Source: an uncultured Actinomycetes bacterium
Lineage (GTDB): Bacteria > Actinomycetota > Acidimicrobiia > Acidimicrobiales > RAAP-2
Assembly: GCA_903870905.1 (NCBI GenBank)
Contig: CAIQEU010000078.1
Span: 1 to 63,984 of the forward strand
Direction of reading: 5' to 3'
DNA: 63,984 nt
Numbering within the stretch: position 1 is the stretch's first letter; every line of letters begins with the position of its first letter. Below are positions 35,513-43,999 of the stretch, one piece after another. The position numbers and the translations under genes are program-made. The notes beneath the pieces were generated by a model, which searched no databases, was not told the origin of the DNA, and saw only the letters and a list, made by a program, of their open reading frames with translations.

Positions 35513-36393
35513 CCCTGGCCGTGACCCAGAAATCCTGCTCGGGGAACCGCGCCCAAGACCTCGACGACGCCGAGGCCATCGTTCGCGAAGCCGCAGCCGC
35601 TGGCGGACAGGTGATCCTCCTCCAAGAGCTCTTCGCCGGGCACTACTTCTGCCAAGAGGAGAATCCTGCACACTTCAACGAGGCTGAGGAGGCGTCGGCA
35701 TCCACGGTGGTCGCTCGCTTCGCAGCGTTGGCACGAGAACTCGGCGTGGTGCTCCCCATCTCCTACTTCGAGCGAGCGGGTCGGGCGTTCTTCAACTCGG
35801 TGGCCGTTGCCGATGCCGACGGCACCATTCGCTCGAACTACCGCAAGTCCCACATCCCCGATGGACCGGGGTATGAGGAGAAGTACTACTTCAGCCCCGG
35901 CGACACCGGATTCGTCGCCACCGAAACTGCGTTCGGCACACTCGGCGTCGGGATCTGCTGGGATCAGTGGTTCCCCGAAGCTGCCAGAGCGATGACCCTG
36001 CTCGGCGCCGAAATCCTCTGCTACCCAACCGCCATTGGTTCTGAGCCCCAGGACCCGACGCTCGAATCATCAGGTCACTGGCGCCGGACCATGCAGGGCC
36101 ACGCCGCGGCCAACATGGTTCCCGTCATGGCCTCCAACCGCGTCGGCACCGAGGTTTTCGGGTCGAGTTCGATCACCTTCTACGGCACGTCGTTCATCGC
36201 TGGCCAGACTGGCGAGATCCTCGCCGATGCCGACCGCACGAGCACCGCGGTTGCGATCAGCACCGTGGACCTCGACGCCATTGAAGAGCAGCGCCGAGCG
36301 TTCGGGTTCTTCCGTGACCGTCGCCCCGAGCTCTACCGACCACTCCTCACCATGGATGGCGTCAGCCGCCGAGGGTGGCAGCGAGGTCGGTGA
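35500..36393 (+). CDS. aguB: N-carbamoylputrescine amidase
   Basis: A 297-residue carbon-nitrogen hydrolase with the Glu-Lys-Cys triad: Glu in LLQELFAGHYF, Lys in NYRKSHIPDGPGYEEKYYF and Cys in GVGICWDQWFPE. QELFxxxYFCQ and the IPDGPGYEEKYYF block are diagnostic for N-carbamoylputrescine amidases. It releases putrescine, CO2 and ammonia. The start lies inside the end of aguA (13-nt overlap). Its 3' end overlaps the convergent hydrolase gene by 32 bp. Confidence 0.93.
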   Translation: MRTVTLAVTQKSCSGNRAQDLDDAEAIVREAAAAGGQVILLQELFAGHYFCQEENPAHFNEAEEASASTVVARFAALARELGVVLPISYFERAGRAFFNSVAVADADGTIRSNYRKSHIPDGPGYEEKYYFSPGDTGFVATETAFGTLGVGICWDQWFPEAARAMTLLGAEILCYPTAIGSEPQDPTLESSGHWRRTMQGHAAANMVPVMASNRVGTEVFGSSSITFYGTSFIAGQTGEILADADRTSTAVAISTVDLDAIEEQRRAFGFFRDRRPELYRPLLTMDGVSRRGWQRGR

Positions 36394-37246
36394 GCAGGTC
36401 GCTCGCGAGCGACCACAGCGAGATGTGTCCATGGGTTGGCTCCATGCGGGCAACTGCAGCCGGGACGTGGCTGGCCAACCACTCGCCGTGCGCAAGGGGA
36501 ACCATGGTGTCGTGGGCCCCTTGGACGACCGTCACGGGAACCGCAATGCGGTTGAGGTCGAAGCCCCAGTCCTTCACGAAGGCCAGGTCATCGTCGACCC
36601 ACCCTCCGGCACCGTTCTCAACGGCGTGGTGGAAGGACTCGACGAGGTAGGGACCCATGGGGCCATCGATGGCTCGAGCATCAGGCTCTGGAGCCAGTCC
36701 ACCGAGTTGCTCGACGAGGTCCTCGAGCGTCACGGTTCCCATCTCCGCAGCCATCTCGCCAATTGCTGCTTCGAAATCGTCGTCGCCGTCGAAGGCCAGG
36801 CTGAACTCCTCAATGTTCTCCTCAGCCATACCGGCGAGGAAATCGAGGTCGGCAACGGTGGCTGGTCCGACGCCAGCCAACACGAGCGCACCCGTGCACC
36901 CCGGCGTCAGCGCCGCAATCGCCAAGGCGTGCGGGCCACCGCCCGACCAGCCAGCAACGACGAACCGCTCGATGGCGAAGTAGTCGAGGATCGCTTGGGC
37001 GTCGCTGGCAACCGACCGAATCGTGCGGTTTCTCTGCCGACTCGACTTGCCGTATCCAGGGCGTGACCAGGAGATGACCTCGAGGCCTGCAGCATCGGCA
37101 GCCTCGAGGAGCGCCGGGAACGCCACCGCTGCCGATGGGGTGCCGTGGCAGTAGAGGAGGGTGCCGTTGGTGGCGATTCCCTCGCGACGGACCTCGAGCC
37201 GTCGATTGCCGTCGAGGTCGAGCAAGAATGCATGCTGCTTGGACAT
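36362..37246 (-). CDS. Alpha/beta hydrolase
   Basis: A 294-residue alpha/beta hydrolase: oxyanion strand TLLYCHGTP, nucleophile in GWSGGG (about Ser119), Asp in GAHDTMVP and His in THGHISL. The strand order and SRPGYGKSS resemble haloperoxidase and epoxide-hydrolase-like esterases. Substrate unknown. A GGAAGGA ribosome site precedes the ATG by 6 nt, and a TAACCT -10-like box lies about 30 nt upstream. Its divergent partner is the SRPBCC gene. Confidence 0.85.
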   Translation of the reverse strand: MSKQHAFLLDLDGNRRLEVRREGIATNGTLLYCHGTPSAAVAFPALLEAADAAGLEVISWSRPGYGKSSRQRNRTIRSVASDAQAILDYFAIERFVVAGWSGGGPHALAIAALTPGCTGALVLAGVGPATVADLDFLAGMAEENIEEFSLAFDGDDDFEAAIGEMAAEMGTVTLEDLVEQLGGLAPEPDARAIDGPMGPYLVESFHHAVENGAGGWVDDDLAFVKDWGFDLNRIAVPVTVVQGAHDTMVPLAHGEWLASHVPAAVARMEPTHGHISLWSLASDLLTDLAATLGG

Positions 37247-37285
37247 GGGCGTTCCTTCCGCGGACAGGCTCTGAGGTTAGCGACC

Positions 37286-37291
37286 TAGCAT
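37286..37291 (+). promoter_or_regulatory. Leaderless-type -10 box TAGCAT
   Basis: TAGCAT lies 6 nt before the ATG of the SRPBCC gene and no ribosome site is present. Confidence 0.55.
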
Positions 37292-37297
37292 TGACCC

Positions 37298-37744
37298 ATG
37301 GCCTCTTCCCGCATCGTGTCCGCTGAACGCATCATCCCCGCACCTCGGCACCAACTCTTCGAGATCGTGGCCACCCCGGCGCTCCACAGCGTGATCGACG
37401 GCTCAGGATCAGTGCAAGCGATCGTGACCGGACCGGACCGCCTCGCACTCGGCGTGCAGTTCGGCGCTTCAATGCGCATTGGCGTTGGCTACAAGGTGAC
37501 GAACACCGTCTCGGCATTCGTTGAGGACGAATGCATCGCATGGCACCACTTCGCAGGTTTCGTCTGGAGCTATGCATTCAGTGACGTCGAAGGCGGCACC
37601 AAGGTGGTGGAGCGGTTCGACTACTCGAACCTGCTCGGCCTCGGCATTGCGTTCACACCAACCCCGAAGCGAAACCAGCAGAACATGGCGAAGACCTTGG
37701 AACGCCTCGAGCGCTACGCCCTCACCGGTTCAGCCGAGGCGTAG
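37298..37744 (+). CDS. SRPBCC superfamily protein
   Basis: A 148-residue protein with the START/SRPBCC beginning IVSAERIIPAPRHQLFEIVATPALHSVIDGSG, where the order 'initial strand, short helix pair' is typical, and a C-terminal long helix (RNQQNMAKTLERLERYA). The fold forms a deep hydrophobic pocket for lipids, polyketides or other apolar ligands. GGTKVVERFDYSN is the usual beta hairpin before the helix. Ligand unknown. A second, unrelated-looking SRPBCC gene lies on the other strand just downstream. Confidence 0.78.
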   Translation: MASSRIVSAERIIPAPRHQLFEIVATPALHSVIDGSGSVQAIVTGPDRLALGVQFGASMRIGVGYKVTNTVSAFVEDECIAWHHFAGFVWSYAFSDVEGGTKVVERFDYSNLLGLGIAFTPTPKRNQQNMAKTLERLERYALTGSAEA

Positions 37745-37767
37745 TCTGCTCCCGAACGATCCACAGG

Positions 37768-37781
37768 TCGTGTCGACACGA
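37768..37781. terminator. 14-bp palindrome between convergent genes
   Basis: TCGTGTCGACACGA is a perfect palindrome that can fold as a 5-bp stem with TCGA loop. It lies midway between the ends of the two convergent SRPBCC genes, so a weak two-way terminator or a protein site is possible. Confidence 0.3.
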
Positions 37782-37810
37782 GCGAGAGGAGTCTCACGCT
37801 GTGCGCAGAT

Positions 37811-38317
37811 TCACGCCTGTCCTGATTCGGCCAGCTGGCAGAGTCCAACCACCGTGCGCTCCATGTTCGATCGGAGTGCCCCCAATCGGAACTCGATGAT
37901 GGCGTCGGCTCGATCGGGATCGCGCTCAATGGCCGCGGTCAGCCCCGAGGGGTTGCCGTAGAGGGCGCAGGACTGGGTGAGCACGCGCGTGGCCCCGAGA
38001 TCGGTGATGGTGAAGGTCCAGATCGACACCGGTGCATTGAGGTCGCCAACGGTCCACGAGAACCGCTCAAGCGGGTCGAACGACGTCACCGTGGCCGTCG
38101 TGGTCCAGGTCGTCGACCTCCCGCTGTTGTCCCCTTCGAAAGTTGCACCGAGGCCAACCGGCCCGAGAGGGCCGATGGCCTGGAGCTCTTCGGAGAATGG
38201 CACGAGGTTCGCTGGAACGCTGATCAGGTCCCACAGTGCAGCAGCGGTAGCCGTCGTGGTCGCTGCCACTTCGGTGGTGGCCGGTGTCTGGTTGAGATCT
38301 CCTGGGGTCGTCGGCAT
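37811..38317 (-). CDS. SRPBCC superfamily (polyketide cyclase-like) protein
   Basis: A 168-residue protein: TTEVAATTTATAAALWDLISVPANLVPFSEEL is the opening strand and helices. GPVGLGATFEGDNSGRSTTWTTTATV gives the beta hairpins seen in polyketide cyclase/coenzyme Q-binding proteins. The C-terminal helix is IIEFRLGALRSNMERTVVGL. The ligand is unknown. Its ATG shares a base with the stop of the upstream secreted gene (TGATG), so the two are translationally coupled. Confidence 0.78.
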   Translation of the reverse strand: MPTTPGDLNQTPATTEVAATTTATAAALWDLISVPANLVPFSEELQAIGPLGPVGLGATFEGDNSGRSTTWTTTATVTSFDPLERFSWTVGDLNAPVSIWTFTITDLGATRVLTQSCALYGNPSGLTAAIERDPDRADAIIEFRLGALRSNMERTVVGLCQLAESGQA

Positions 38318-39333
38318 CAGCCCGTCACCGCCTTCTTCGCGCTCGGGGCGATGATCGACCACAGGGGCTTCATCGACAGGGCTTGGAGCGCTTGCTCGGT
38401 AGAGGTCACATCGGGAGCGCTGTTGCCGGGGTAGACGAAGCCACCCGTTGGAGCAGCCGCTGCGAGGAGCGCTGCGGTGGCCTTGGTGAGGCTGCCGAAG
38501 GAGGTTGTACTTCCCTGAACCGTGGCCGCAGCCCAGAGTACGAGGGCGGTGGAGTTGGGATCGGTGGGGTTGGTGGGGTAGAAGCCCCAGCCGCCGGCGC
38601 GCGAGGCGTCTCGCTTGACGAAGGCCAATGCCGTCGCGGGAACCGTAGCCTTGGCAGCCCCCAGGCCAATGATTGCGGCAGCCGTGGAGTTGGTGTCAGG
38701 ACCGGCATAGTTCGCCGGAAGACCCGAGCACGGGTTGTTCGTAACATCGGAGCTGAAGGCGCCGTTGGGGCACTGCTGCGCTTTCAGCCATGCCACCGCA
38801 GCGGCAGGGATGGTGGTTCCGCTTGCACGGAGCGCGGCGAGGGCCAGCCCTTGGCGGTAGGTGCCGTCGTAGGTCGGGTCCTCGGTGCCGAAAAGACCAG
38901 GCGTTTTCCCGCTCGGCCCTTGGAGCGACGCCATCAAGTGGCTGACGAGGTTCACGCCGCCGAAGTTCTTCGGCGAGACGCCGTAGGCGTTGGCGGCGAG
39001 GATCCAGACCGCCACATCACCAGGGTTGGTGGTCGACAGACTGGTTGCGAGAGCCGGTGCGTGGAGCCAGAGGTAGTGGAGGATCTTCACTCCCGTTGTC
39101 GCCCCGGCACTGGTGTGCGACAACGCCAACGCGCTCTGCGCGCTCTGGCCAACGGAGACCGAAATGCCGTTGGTGGAGATGTAGCCAGCCGATGCCTGGC
39201 CGGCGAGCCAGGTCGTCGACTTGGCAGTGGCACTCGCTTGGCTGACCGAAGCGCCAGCGAGTGTGCTCAGGCCGAGGGTCTGAATGGCAGCGACGCTCAC
39301 GAGCAGACGACGAAGGGTGGATGGGGTGGACAT
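38317..39333 (-). CDS. Secreted alpha/alpha-toroid (prenyltransferase/squalene-oxidase-repeat-like) protein
   Basis: A 338-residue exported protein. The signal peptide is MSTPSTLRRLLVSVAAIQ and continues to about residue 34. The mature part consists of repeats of the type TTWLAGQASAGYI, AVAWLKAQQCPNGAFS and ALAFVKRDASRAGGWGF, i.e. helix pairs followed by QxxxGxW/F-like turns. These are typical of the terpenoid cyclase/protein prenyltransferase toroid and of extracellular cobalamin-binding relatives. Two Cys (QQCPNG, NNPCSG) may pair. No catalytic Asp-rich motif is visible. AGAGAGG precedes the ATG. Confidence 0.7.
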   Translation of the reverse strand: MSTPSTLRRLLVSVAAIQTLGLSTLAGASVSQASATAKSTTWLAGQASAGYISTNGISVSVGQSAQSALALSHTSAGATTGVKILHYLWLHAPALATSLSTTNPGDVAVWILAANAYGVSPKNFGGVNLVSHLMASLQGPSGKTPGLFGTEDPTYDGTYRQGLALAALRASGTTIPAAAVAWLKAQQCPNGAFSSDVTNNPCSGLPANYAGPDTNSTAAAIIGLGAAKATVPATALAFVKRDASRAGGWGFYPTNPTDPNSTALVLWAAATVQGSTTSFGSLTKATAALLAAAAPTGGFVYPGNSAPDVTSTEQALQALSMKPLWSIIAPSAKKAVTG

Positions 39334-39538
39334 GGTGGTTGCCTCTCTTCAGCGGAAGCCCGCACCACGGTCCATCGCGGTTCGAACCACCGCCCTGTGT
39401 CTCGACGGGTGTGGCAGATGGAGCTGAGGTAACCCGACTCGTGGACTTCTCCACCTACGGTTGCGGACCAGCGCCGGACTTTGACCGGCTTCCCCTCAGC
39501 ACCACGTTGAACAACGTCTTTTGTCTAGCACGGGTCTC

Positions 39539-39544
39539 TAGGCT
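39539..39544 (+). promoter_or_regulatory. Leaderless-type -10 box TAGGCT
   Basis: TAGGCT lies 7 nt before the GTG of the GNAT gene. The rest of the 218-bp divergent region (39334-39551) shows no gene and no RNA element I could identify. Confidence 0.6.
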
Positions 39545-39551
39545 GCGTGGC

Positions 39552-40097
39552 GTGACCGACGCCCCTCGCCTCCCCCACATCATCGCCACCGAGCGGCTCG
39601 ACCTCATCAGCTTCAGCGCCGAGGAACTCTGGAGCCTGTCGAGGGCGGAGGCAACCGTTCCGGAGCTCCGGTTCTTCTCCAATCCCGAGCACATCCTCGG
39701 CGGCGATGACGCCTGGATCGCCACGATCTTCGGCGATCGCCTGATCGCTGAACCTCGCCACGAGGGCTGGACGCTTCGAGGGATCATCCACCGCGAGGAG
39801 GCGACCATCATCGGGCATGCGGGCTTCCACCTCGCACCCGACGAGGAGGGAATGGTCGAAGTGGGGTACACGATCCTCCCCACGTGGCGGGGCCACAGAT
39901 ACGCCACCGAGGCCCTCCGTGGCCTCATCGACGCAGCACGGACGACCAATGCGGTGCGGACCATTCAGGCCTGCATCGCCCCCGACAACGCCGCGTCGCT
40001 GGCAGTCGTTGGCCACCTCGGGTTCACATTCAGCGCTGCGGTCATCGACGAGGTTGACGGCATTGAGCACTGCTACACCCTGGAGGTCTCCCCGTGA
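39552..40097 (+). CDS. GNAT family acetyltransferase
   Basis: A 181-residue GNAT of the RimJ/RimL-like group: opening IIATERLDLISFSAEEL, acceptor-side VEVGYTILPTWRGHRYATEALRGLIDAA with the acetyl-CoA pyrophosphate loop (RGHRYA), and IAPDNAASLAVVGHLGFTF. It transfers an acetyl group to an amine; the acceptor may be a protein N-terminus or a small molecule. GTG at 39552 follows TAGGCT. It overlaps the DUF885 gene by 4 bases (GTGA). Confidence 0.85.
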   Translation: MTDAPRLPHIIATERLDLISFSAEELWSLSRAEATVPELRFFSNPEHILGGDDAWIATIFGDRLIAEPRHEGWTLRGIIHREEATIIGHAGFHLAPDEEGMVEVGYTILPTWRGHRYATEALRGLIDAARTTNAVRTIQACIAPDNAASLAVVGHLGFTFSAAVIDEVDGIEHCYTLEVSP

Positions 40098-41791
40098 GCG
40101 ACGCTTCCTCGGAGGTCTTCGCCTACGCCGATCGGTTGGTCGCCGAACTCGCAGCACTCGACCCCATCTTCGCCACCACCGCAGGCGTCCCCGGCCACGA
40201 CCACGAACTCCCCGACTTCTCCACCGATGGCCTCCGCCAGCGGAGCGAGCACGCCTTCTCGGCCATGATCGCCGTCGACGGATTGGAGGCGAGCGACGAC
40301 GTCGACGAGGTAGCCAAAGCGGTCATGCTCGAGCGGCTGAGCTCAACCTACGCGCTCCTCACCTCTGGTGAGATCCGCCGAACCTTCTCCGTCTTGTCCT
40401 CCCCGCTCAGCGAGATCCGTCAGGTCATCGAGGTGACCGACCTCTCGAGCCCCGATGCCCTCGAGGCGCTCACGGCGCGCCTCAGCCTTGTTCCCGCTAG
40501 CCTCAAGAGTTGGCGGAGCGGGCTACGCGACGCTGCCGTCGCCGGAGACCGGCCGGCGCTCCGGCAGGTGCTCGGCGTCGCCGACCAAGCCGACGCCTAC
40601 TCTGCCGGAGCATTTTCAACCGCAGCGGCACAGGCAGCTCGAGCAGCGTTCGCCAGTGGGACCAGCGAGGCGCTGATGGCCGCTGCAGCACAGGCAGATG
40701 CAGCCTGTGGCGAACTCGCCACCTGGCTACGGAACGAACTCGCTCCGCGTGCCACAGCTCCAGACGGATGTGGGCGGGCGCGCTACGAGCCGTGGGCGCG
40801 AGCCTTCACTGGCGCCGAGCTCGACCTCAATGAGCTCTACGAATGGGGGTTCGAGGAACTCCTCCGAATCCGACGCCGAATGGAGGCGGTGGTTGCGACC
40901 GCCGTTCCCGGTGCCACCTTCGCCGAAGCTGCTGCTGCCTTCGACGCCGATCCACGACACCGCATCATTGGCACCGATGCCCTGCTGCACCACCTGCGGT
41001 CCTTCACTGCGAGCACCGTCGCCAGCCTCGACCGGGTGCACTTCGCCATCGACCCGAGGATTCGCTTCTGCGATGCCCGGCTGGCTCCCGAGGGATCGGC
41101 TGCTGCGCCGTACTACATCGGTCCGAGCGAAGATCTCCACCGGCCAGGGACGACCTGGTTCCCGACGCTCGGCGCCACGGAATTTCCGTGGTGGCGGTCA
41201 ATGTCGACGTGGTACCACGAGGGCGTGCCCGGCCACCACCTCCAGTGCGCCACCTCGCTCATCAACGCCGAACGCCAAACTCGCTTCCAGCGTCTCGCTG
41301 GGTGGACGAGTGGCTACGGCGAGGGCTGGGCGCTGTACGCCGAACGACTCATGGATGAACTTGGGGCGTTCACCGAACCTGCCTTCGAGTTCGGCTACCT
41401 CTGCGCCCAAGCCCTGAGGGCGGCCCGGATCATCATCGACCTCGGCCTCCACCTCGGCCTCGATACGCCGAACCTCGGCGAACTCTCCGGTCTCGGCGAG
41501 TGCAGCGGCGTGCCGTGGACACCGGAGATCGCGGTTGGCCTCCTCGAAGACTGGGCGCTCGAGCCGCACCACTCGGCGGTCTCTGAAGTCGATCGCTACC
41601 TCGGCAACCCCGGCCAAGCGATCTCCTACAAGGTGGGCGAACGACGCTGGCTCGAGGTGCGCCGTGCTGCCGAAGCTCGCCTCGGCGCCTCCTTCGACCT
41701 GAAGGAATTCCACGCCTATGCCCTCAGCCTCGGGCCGATGGGCCTCGACGCCTTCACCTCGACGATGGAGACGTGGAAGAGCGCCACCTGA
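40094..41791 (+). CDS. DUF885 family protein (putative metallopeptidase-like)
   Basis: A 565-residue cytosolic protein of the DUF885 family. The zinc-site-like motif is WYHEGVPGHHLQ (H-E-x2-PGHxxQ), which recalls the HExxH of metallopeptidases. Downstream, YGEGWALYAERLMDELG supplies the conserved Glu, and CSGVPWTPE and PGQAISYKVGERRWLEVR are family blocks. No signal peptide is visible, unlike some lipoprotein members. The GTG start is coupled to the GNAT gene. A peptidase role is likely from the family, but the substrate is unknown. Confidence 0.85.
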   Translation: MSDASSEVFAYADRLVAELAALDPIFATTAGVPGHDHELPDFSTDGLRQRSEHAFSAMIAVDGLEASDDVDEVAKAVMLERLSSTYALLTSGEIRRTFSVLSSPLSEIRQVIEVTDLSSPDALEALTARLSLVPASLKSWRSGLRDAAVAGDRPALRQVLGVADQADAYSAGAFSTAAAQAARAAFASGTSEALMAAAAQADAACGELATWLRNELAPRATAPDGCGRARYEPWARAFTGAELDLNELYEWGFEELLRIRRRMEAVVATAVPGATFAEAAAAFDADPRHRIIGTDALLHHLRSFTASTVASLDRVHFAIDPRIRFCDARLAPEGSAAAPYYIGPSEDLHRPGTTWFPTLGATEFPWWRSMSTWYHEGVPGHHLQCATSLINAERQTRFQRLAGWTSGYGEGWALYAERLMDELGAFTEPAFEFGYLCAQALRAARIIIDLGLHLGLDTPNLGELSGLGECSGVPWTPEIAVGLLEDWALEPHHSAVSEVDRYLGNPGQAISYKVGERRWLEVRRAAEARLGASFDLKEFHAYALSLGPMGLDAFTSTMETWKSAT

Positions 41792-41888
41792 GAGCACCCT
41801 GAGAATCGCCGCGGCCAATCCGTGACTCTCACCCGCTCCATACCTCCGTGCACCAAAGTGGGAGGACCACCGAGCAATTGAGGACTCC

Positions 41889-43304
41889 ATGAGCACCTTC
41901 CGTCGCGGAACGAAGAATGCCTTCCGCAATGCCACCCGAACGATCTCCATCGTGGTCATCTTGGCGATCTCGATGAGCTTGGCCCTCGTCATGCTGCTGT
42001 CACTCCAGGCGGTCAACGCGAAGATCTCGAGCGTCCAGTCGAGTGGGGGCAACACCATCACCATCGCCCCAGCTGGGTCCTTCGGCGGTTTCGGTGGTGG
42101 TGGGAATCCCTTCACCGCGGCCCAGGTGGAGACCATCGCCCAGACGAAGCACGTGGTCGGCATCGCGGCCACGGTCACCGACCGCTTGCAGAACAGCGCT
42201 AGCACCTCGAGTGGATTCGGTGGCGGGGGACGATTCGGTGGCACGGGTGGGACCACCTCGCTCGAGTCCCCTATCGACCCCAGTGGACTCGCCCAACGCT
42301 TCGGTGGCAGCTTGCCGGCTGGCTTCTCGCTCCCGGTGGAAGTTGTGGGGACCAACGCTCCTGAGAACCCCATCGCCGTGAACGCCACGAGCTTGACCTT
42401 CACCTCGGGCAAGGCCATCGACGGCCTGGCATCGACCGACGTGGCTGACGTGGGCACGGACCTCGCCACGAAGAACCACCTCGTCGTTGGCTCCACCTTC
42501 ACCGCCTACGACAAGTCCTTCACCGTGGTCGGCATCTTCTCGGCTGGTACCACGAGAGCTGATGCGACGTTCATCATCCCCCTCGCCACCGAAGAGGCCC
42601 TCTCTGGGGTCACCGGCCCCACCTCGGTGACCGTGCGCGTCGACACCGTAGGGAACGTCACCACGACGTCGAACGCCATCACCGCAGCCCTCGGTTCCAA
42701 CGTCGCCGACGTCACGAGTTCGGTGTCACGAGCAGCGACCGAGGTCGCCGACCTCCACTCCATTCACACCATCGCCCTCTACTCCCTCATCGGGGCGCTC
42801 GTTGCAGCAGCGGTGATCTTGTTGCTGTCGATGCTCATGATCGTCCGTGAGCGGCGCCGGGAAATCGGCATCGTCAAGGCCTTCGGCTCCTCCAACGGCG
42901 GCGTGGTGGCCACCTTCATCACCGAGTCGCTCACCTTGACCGCCATGGGTGGCGTGGTCGGCATCATCTTGGGGATTGCCATGGCCAACCCCGTGCTCTC
43001 CGTCCTCGTCAACACCCAGTCCTCTTCCGGTGGCAATGGCTTCGGAGGTGGATTTGGTGGCCACTTCGGTGGCGGAGGTGGCCGAGGGGGCTTCGGTGGT
43101 GGTCCACCGTCTGGAGGAGGTGGTGGATTCGGTGGCTTCGGCTTCCACCCGGGCAGCACGCTCCACGATCTCCACGCCGCCATTGGGGGCGGAACGATTG
43201 CTCTGGCAGTCCTCGGAATCATCGTGATCGCAATCCTCGGCAGCGCCGTCCCGTCCTACGTCATCGCCAAGGTCCGTCCCGCAGAAGTGCTCCGAGGAGA
43301 GTAG
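41889..43304 (+). CDS. ABC transporter permease, MacB/FtsX type, with glycine-rich insertions
   Basis: A 471-residue permease. One helix lies at about residues 16-38, then a MacB-like extracytoplasmic domain, then three C-terminal helices (about 295-320, 345-372, 435-460) with the FtsX core RERRREIGIVKAFGSSNGGV. Gly/Phe-rich low-complexity runs sit after the first helix (GSFGGFGGGGNPF), at about 100-120, and between the penultimate and last helices. The C-terminus VIAKVRPAEVLRGE is standard for the family. With the next gene it forms a mechanotransmission-type ABC system rather than a classic exporter. GAGGA precedes the ATG; the stop is 2 nt before the ATPase. Confidence 0.85.
   Translation: MSTFRRGTKNAFRNATRTISIVVILAISMSLALVMLLSLQAVNAKISSVQSSGGNTITIAPAGSFGGFGGGGNPFTAAQVETIAQTKHVVGIAATVTDRLQNSASTSSGFGGGGRFGGTGGTTSLESPIDPSGLAQRFGGSLPAGFSLPVEVVGTNAPENPIAVNATSLTFTSGKAIDGLASTDVADVGTDLATKNHLVVGSTFTAYDKSFTVVGIFSAGTTRADATFIIPLATEEALSGVTGPTSVTVRVDTVGNVTTTSNAITAALGSNVADVTSSVSRAATEVADLHSIHTIALYSLIGALVAAAVILLLSMLMIVRERRREIGIVKAFGSSNGGVVATFITESLTLTAMGGVVGIILGIAMANPVLSVLVNTQSSSGGNGFGGGFGGHFGGGGGRGGFGGGPPSGGGGGFGGFGFHPGSTLHDLHAAIGGGTIALAVLGIIVIAILGSAVPSYVIAKVRPAEVLRGE
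43018..43155 (+). repeat. Glycine-rich low-complexity coding stretch in the FtsX-type permease
   Basis: About 45 codons, mostly Gly with Phe, Pro and Arg, lie in the loop between the last two membrane helices. GGN/GGT codons form imperfect 6-9 bp repeats. This loop is normally short in MacB/FtsX permeases. Confidence 0.7.
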
Positions 43305-43306
43305 TC

Positions 43307-43975
43307 ATGATCACCATTTCCCACTTGACCAAGACCTTCACGAGTTCGGCAGAGCCCGTCACCGCTGTGAACGACGTCAGCTTCTCCGTTGCCGATGGAA
43401 CCTTCGCCTCCATCGTCGGCATGAGCGGGAGCGGCAAGTCCACGCTGCTCTCCCTCCTCGGTGGCCTCGACCAACCGACGTCGGGCACCATCACCGTCGG
43501 CGATCAGGTGATCTCGACCGAATCGGATCGAGCGCTGATCGACTACCGACGCAGCATCGTGGGGTTCGTCTTCCAGGGCTTCAACCTGATTCCGAACATG
43601 TCGGCGATTGAGAACGTCATGCTCCCGATGGAGTTCGCCAACGTGCCGAAGGCCGAGCGCCGAACGAGAGCTGCCGACCTGCTCAACCAGGTGGGTCTGA
43701 CCGGCGAGAAGCAGGACCGGCGTCCAGCCAAGCTCTCTGGAGGAGAGCAGCAGCGCGTGGCCATCGCTCGAGCGCTCGCCAACGACCCGTCGGTCATCTT
43801 GGCCGATGAGCCAACCGGCAACCTCGACTCGAAGACCGGCAAGGTCATCGTCGACCTCCTGAAGAGCCTTACCGCGGACGGCACCACGGTCATCGTGGTC
43901 ACCCACGATCGGAGCTTGGCGGCGAAGACCGACGTCACGTTCGAGTTGGAAGACGGCAAGCTCCTGAACGCCTGA
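43307..43975 (+). CDS. ABC transporter ATP-binding protein, MacB/LolD type
   Basis: A 222-residue ATPase: Walker A GMSGSGKST, Q-loop VFQGFNLIPNMSAIENVMLPME, signature LSGGEQQRVAIARAL, Walker B VILADEPTGNLDSKTG, and switch His VVTHDRS. The DEPTGNLDS block and NLIPxxSAxENV mark the MacB/LolD/FtsE class. It powers the permease encoded 2 nt upstream. Typical roles are peptide, lipoprotein or macrolide handling, or control of wall hydrolases; none is singled out here. There is no membrane-fusion partner nearby. Confidence 0.92.
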   Translation: MITISHLTKTFTSSAEPVTAVNDVSFSVADGTFASIVGMSGSGKSTLLSLLGGLDQPTSGTITVGDQVISTESDRALIDYRRSIVGFVFQGFNLIPNMSAIENVMLPMEFANVPKAERRTRAADLLNQVGLTGEKQDRRPAKLSGGEQQRVAIARALANDPSVILADEPTGNLDSKTGKVIVDLLKSLTADGTTVIVVTHDRSLAAKTDVTFELEDGKLLNA

Positions 43976-43999
43976 GGTTCCAGCTCGACCGCTGATTCT

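Noticed and set aside
39334-39551. Cobalamin or ydaO-type riboswitch before the secreted toroid gene
   Set aside because: Some short words (GAGTCGGGTTACC, CTGCCACAC) recall riboswitch boxes, but their order is wrong and no full set of stems can be built by eye.
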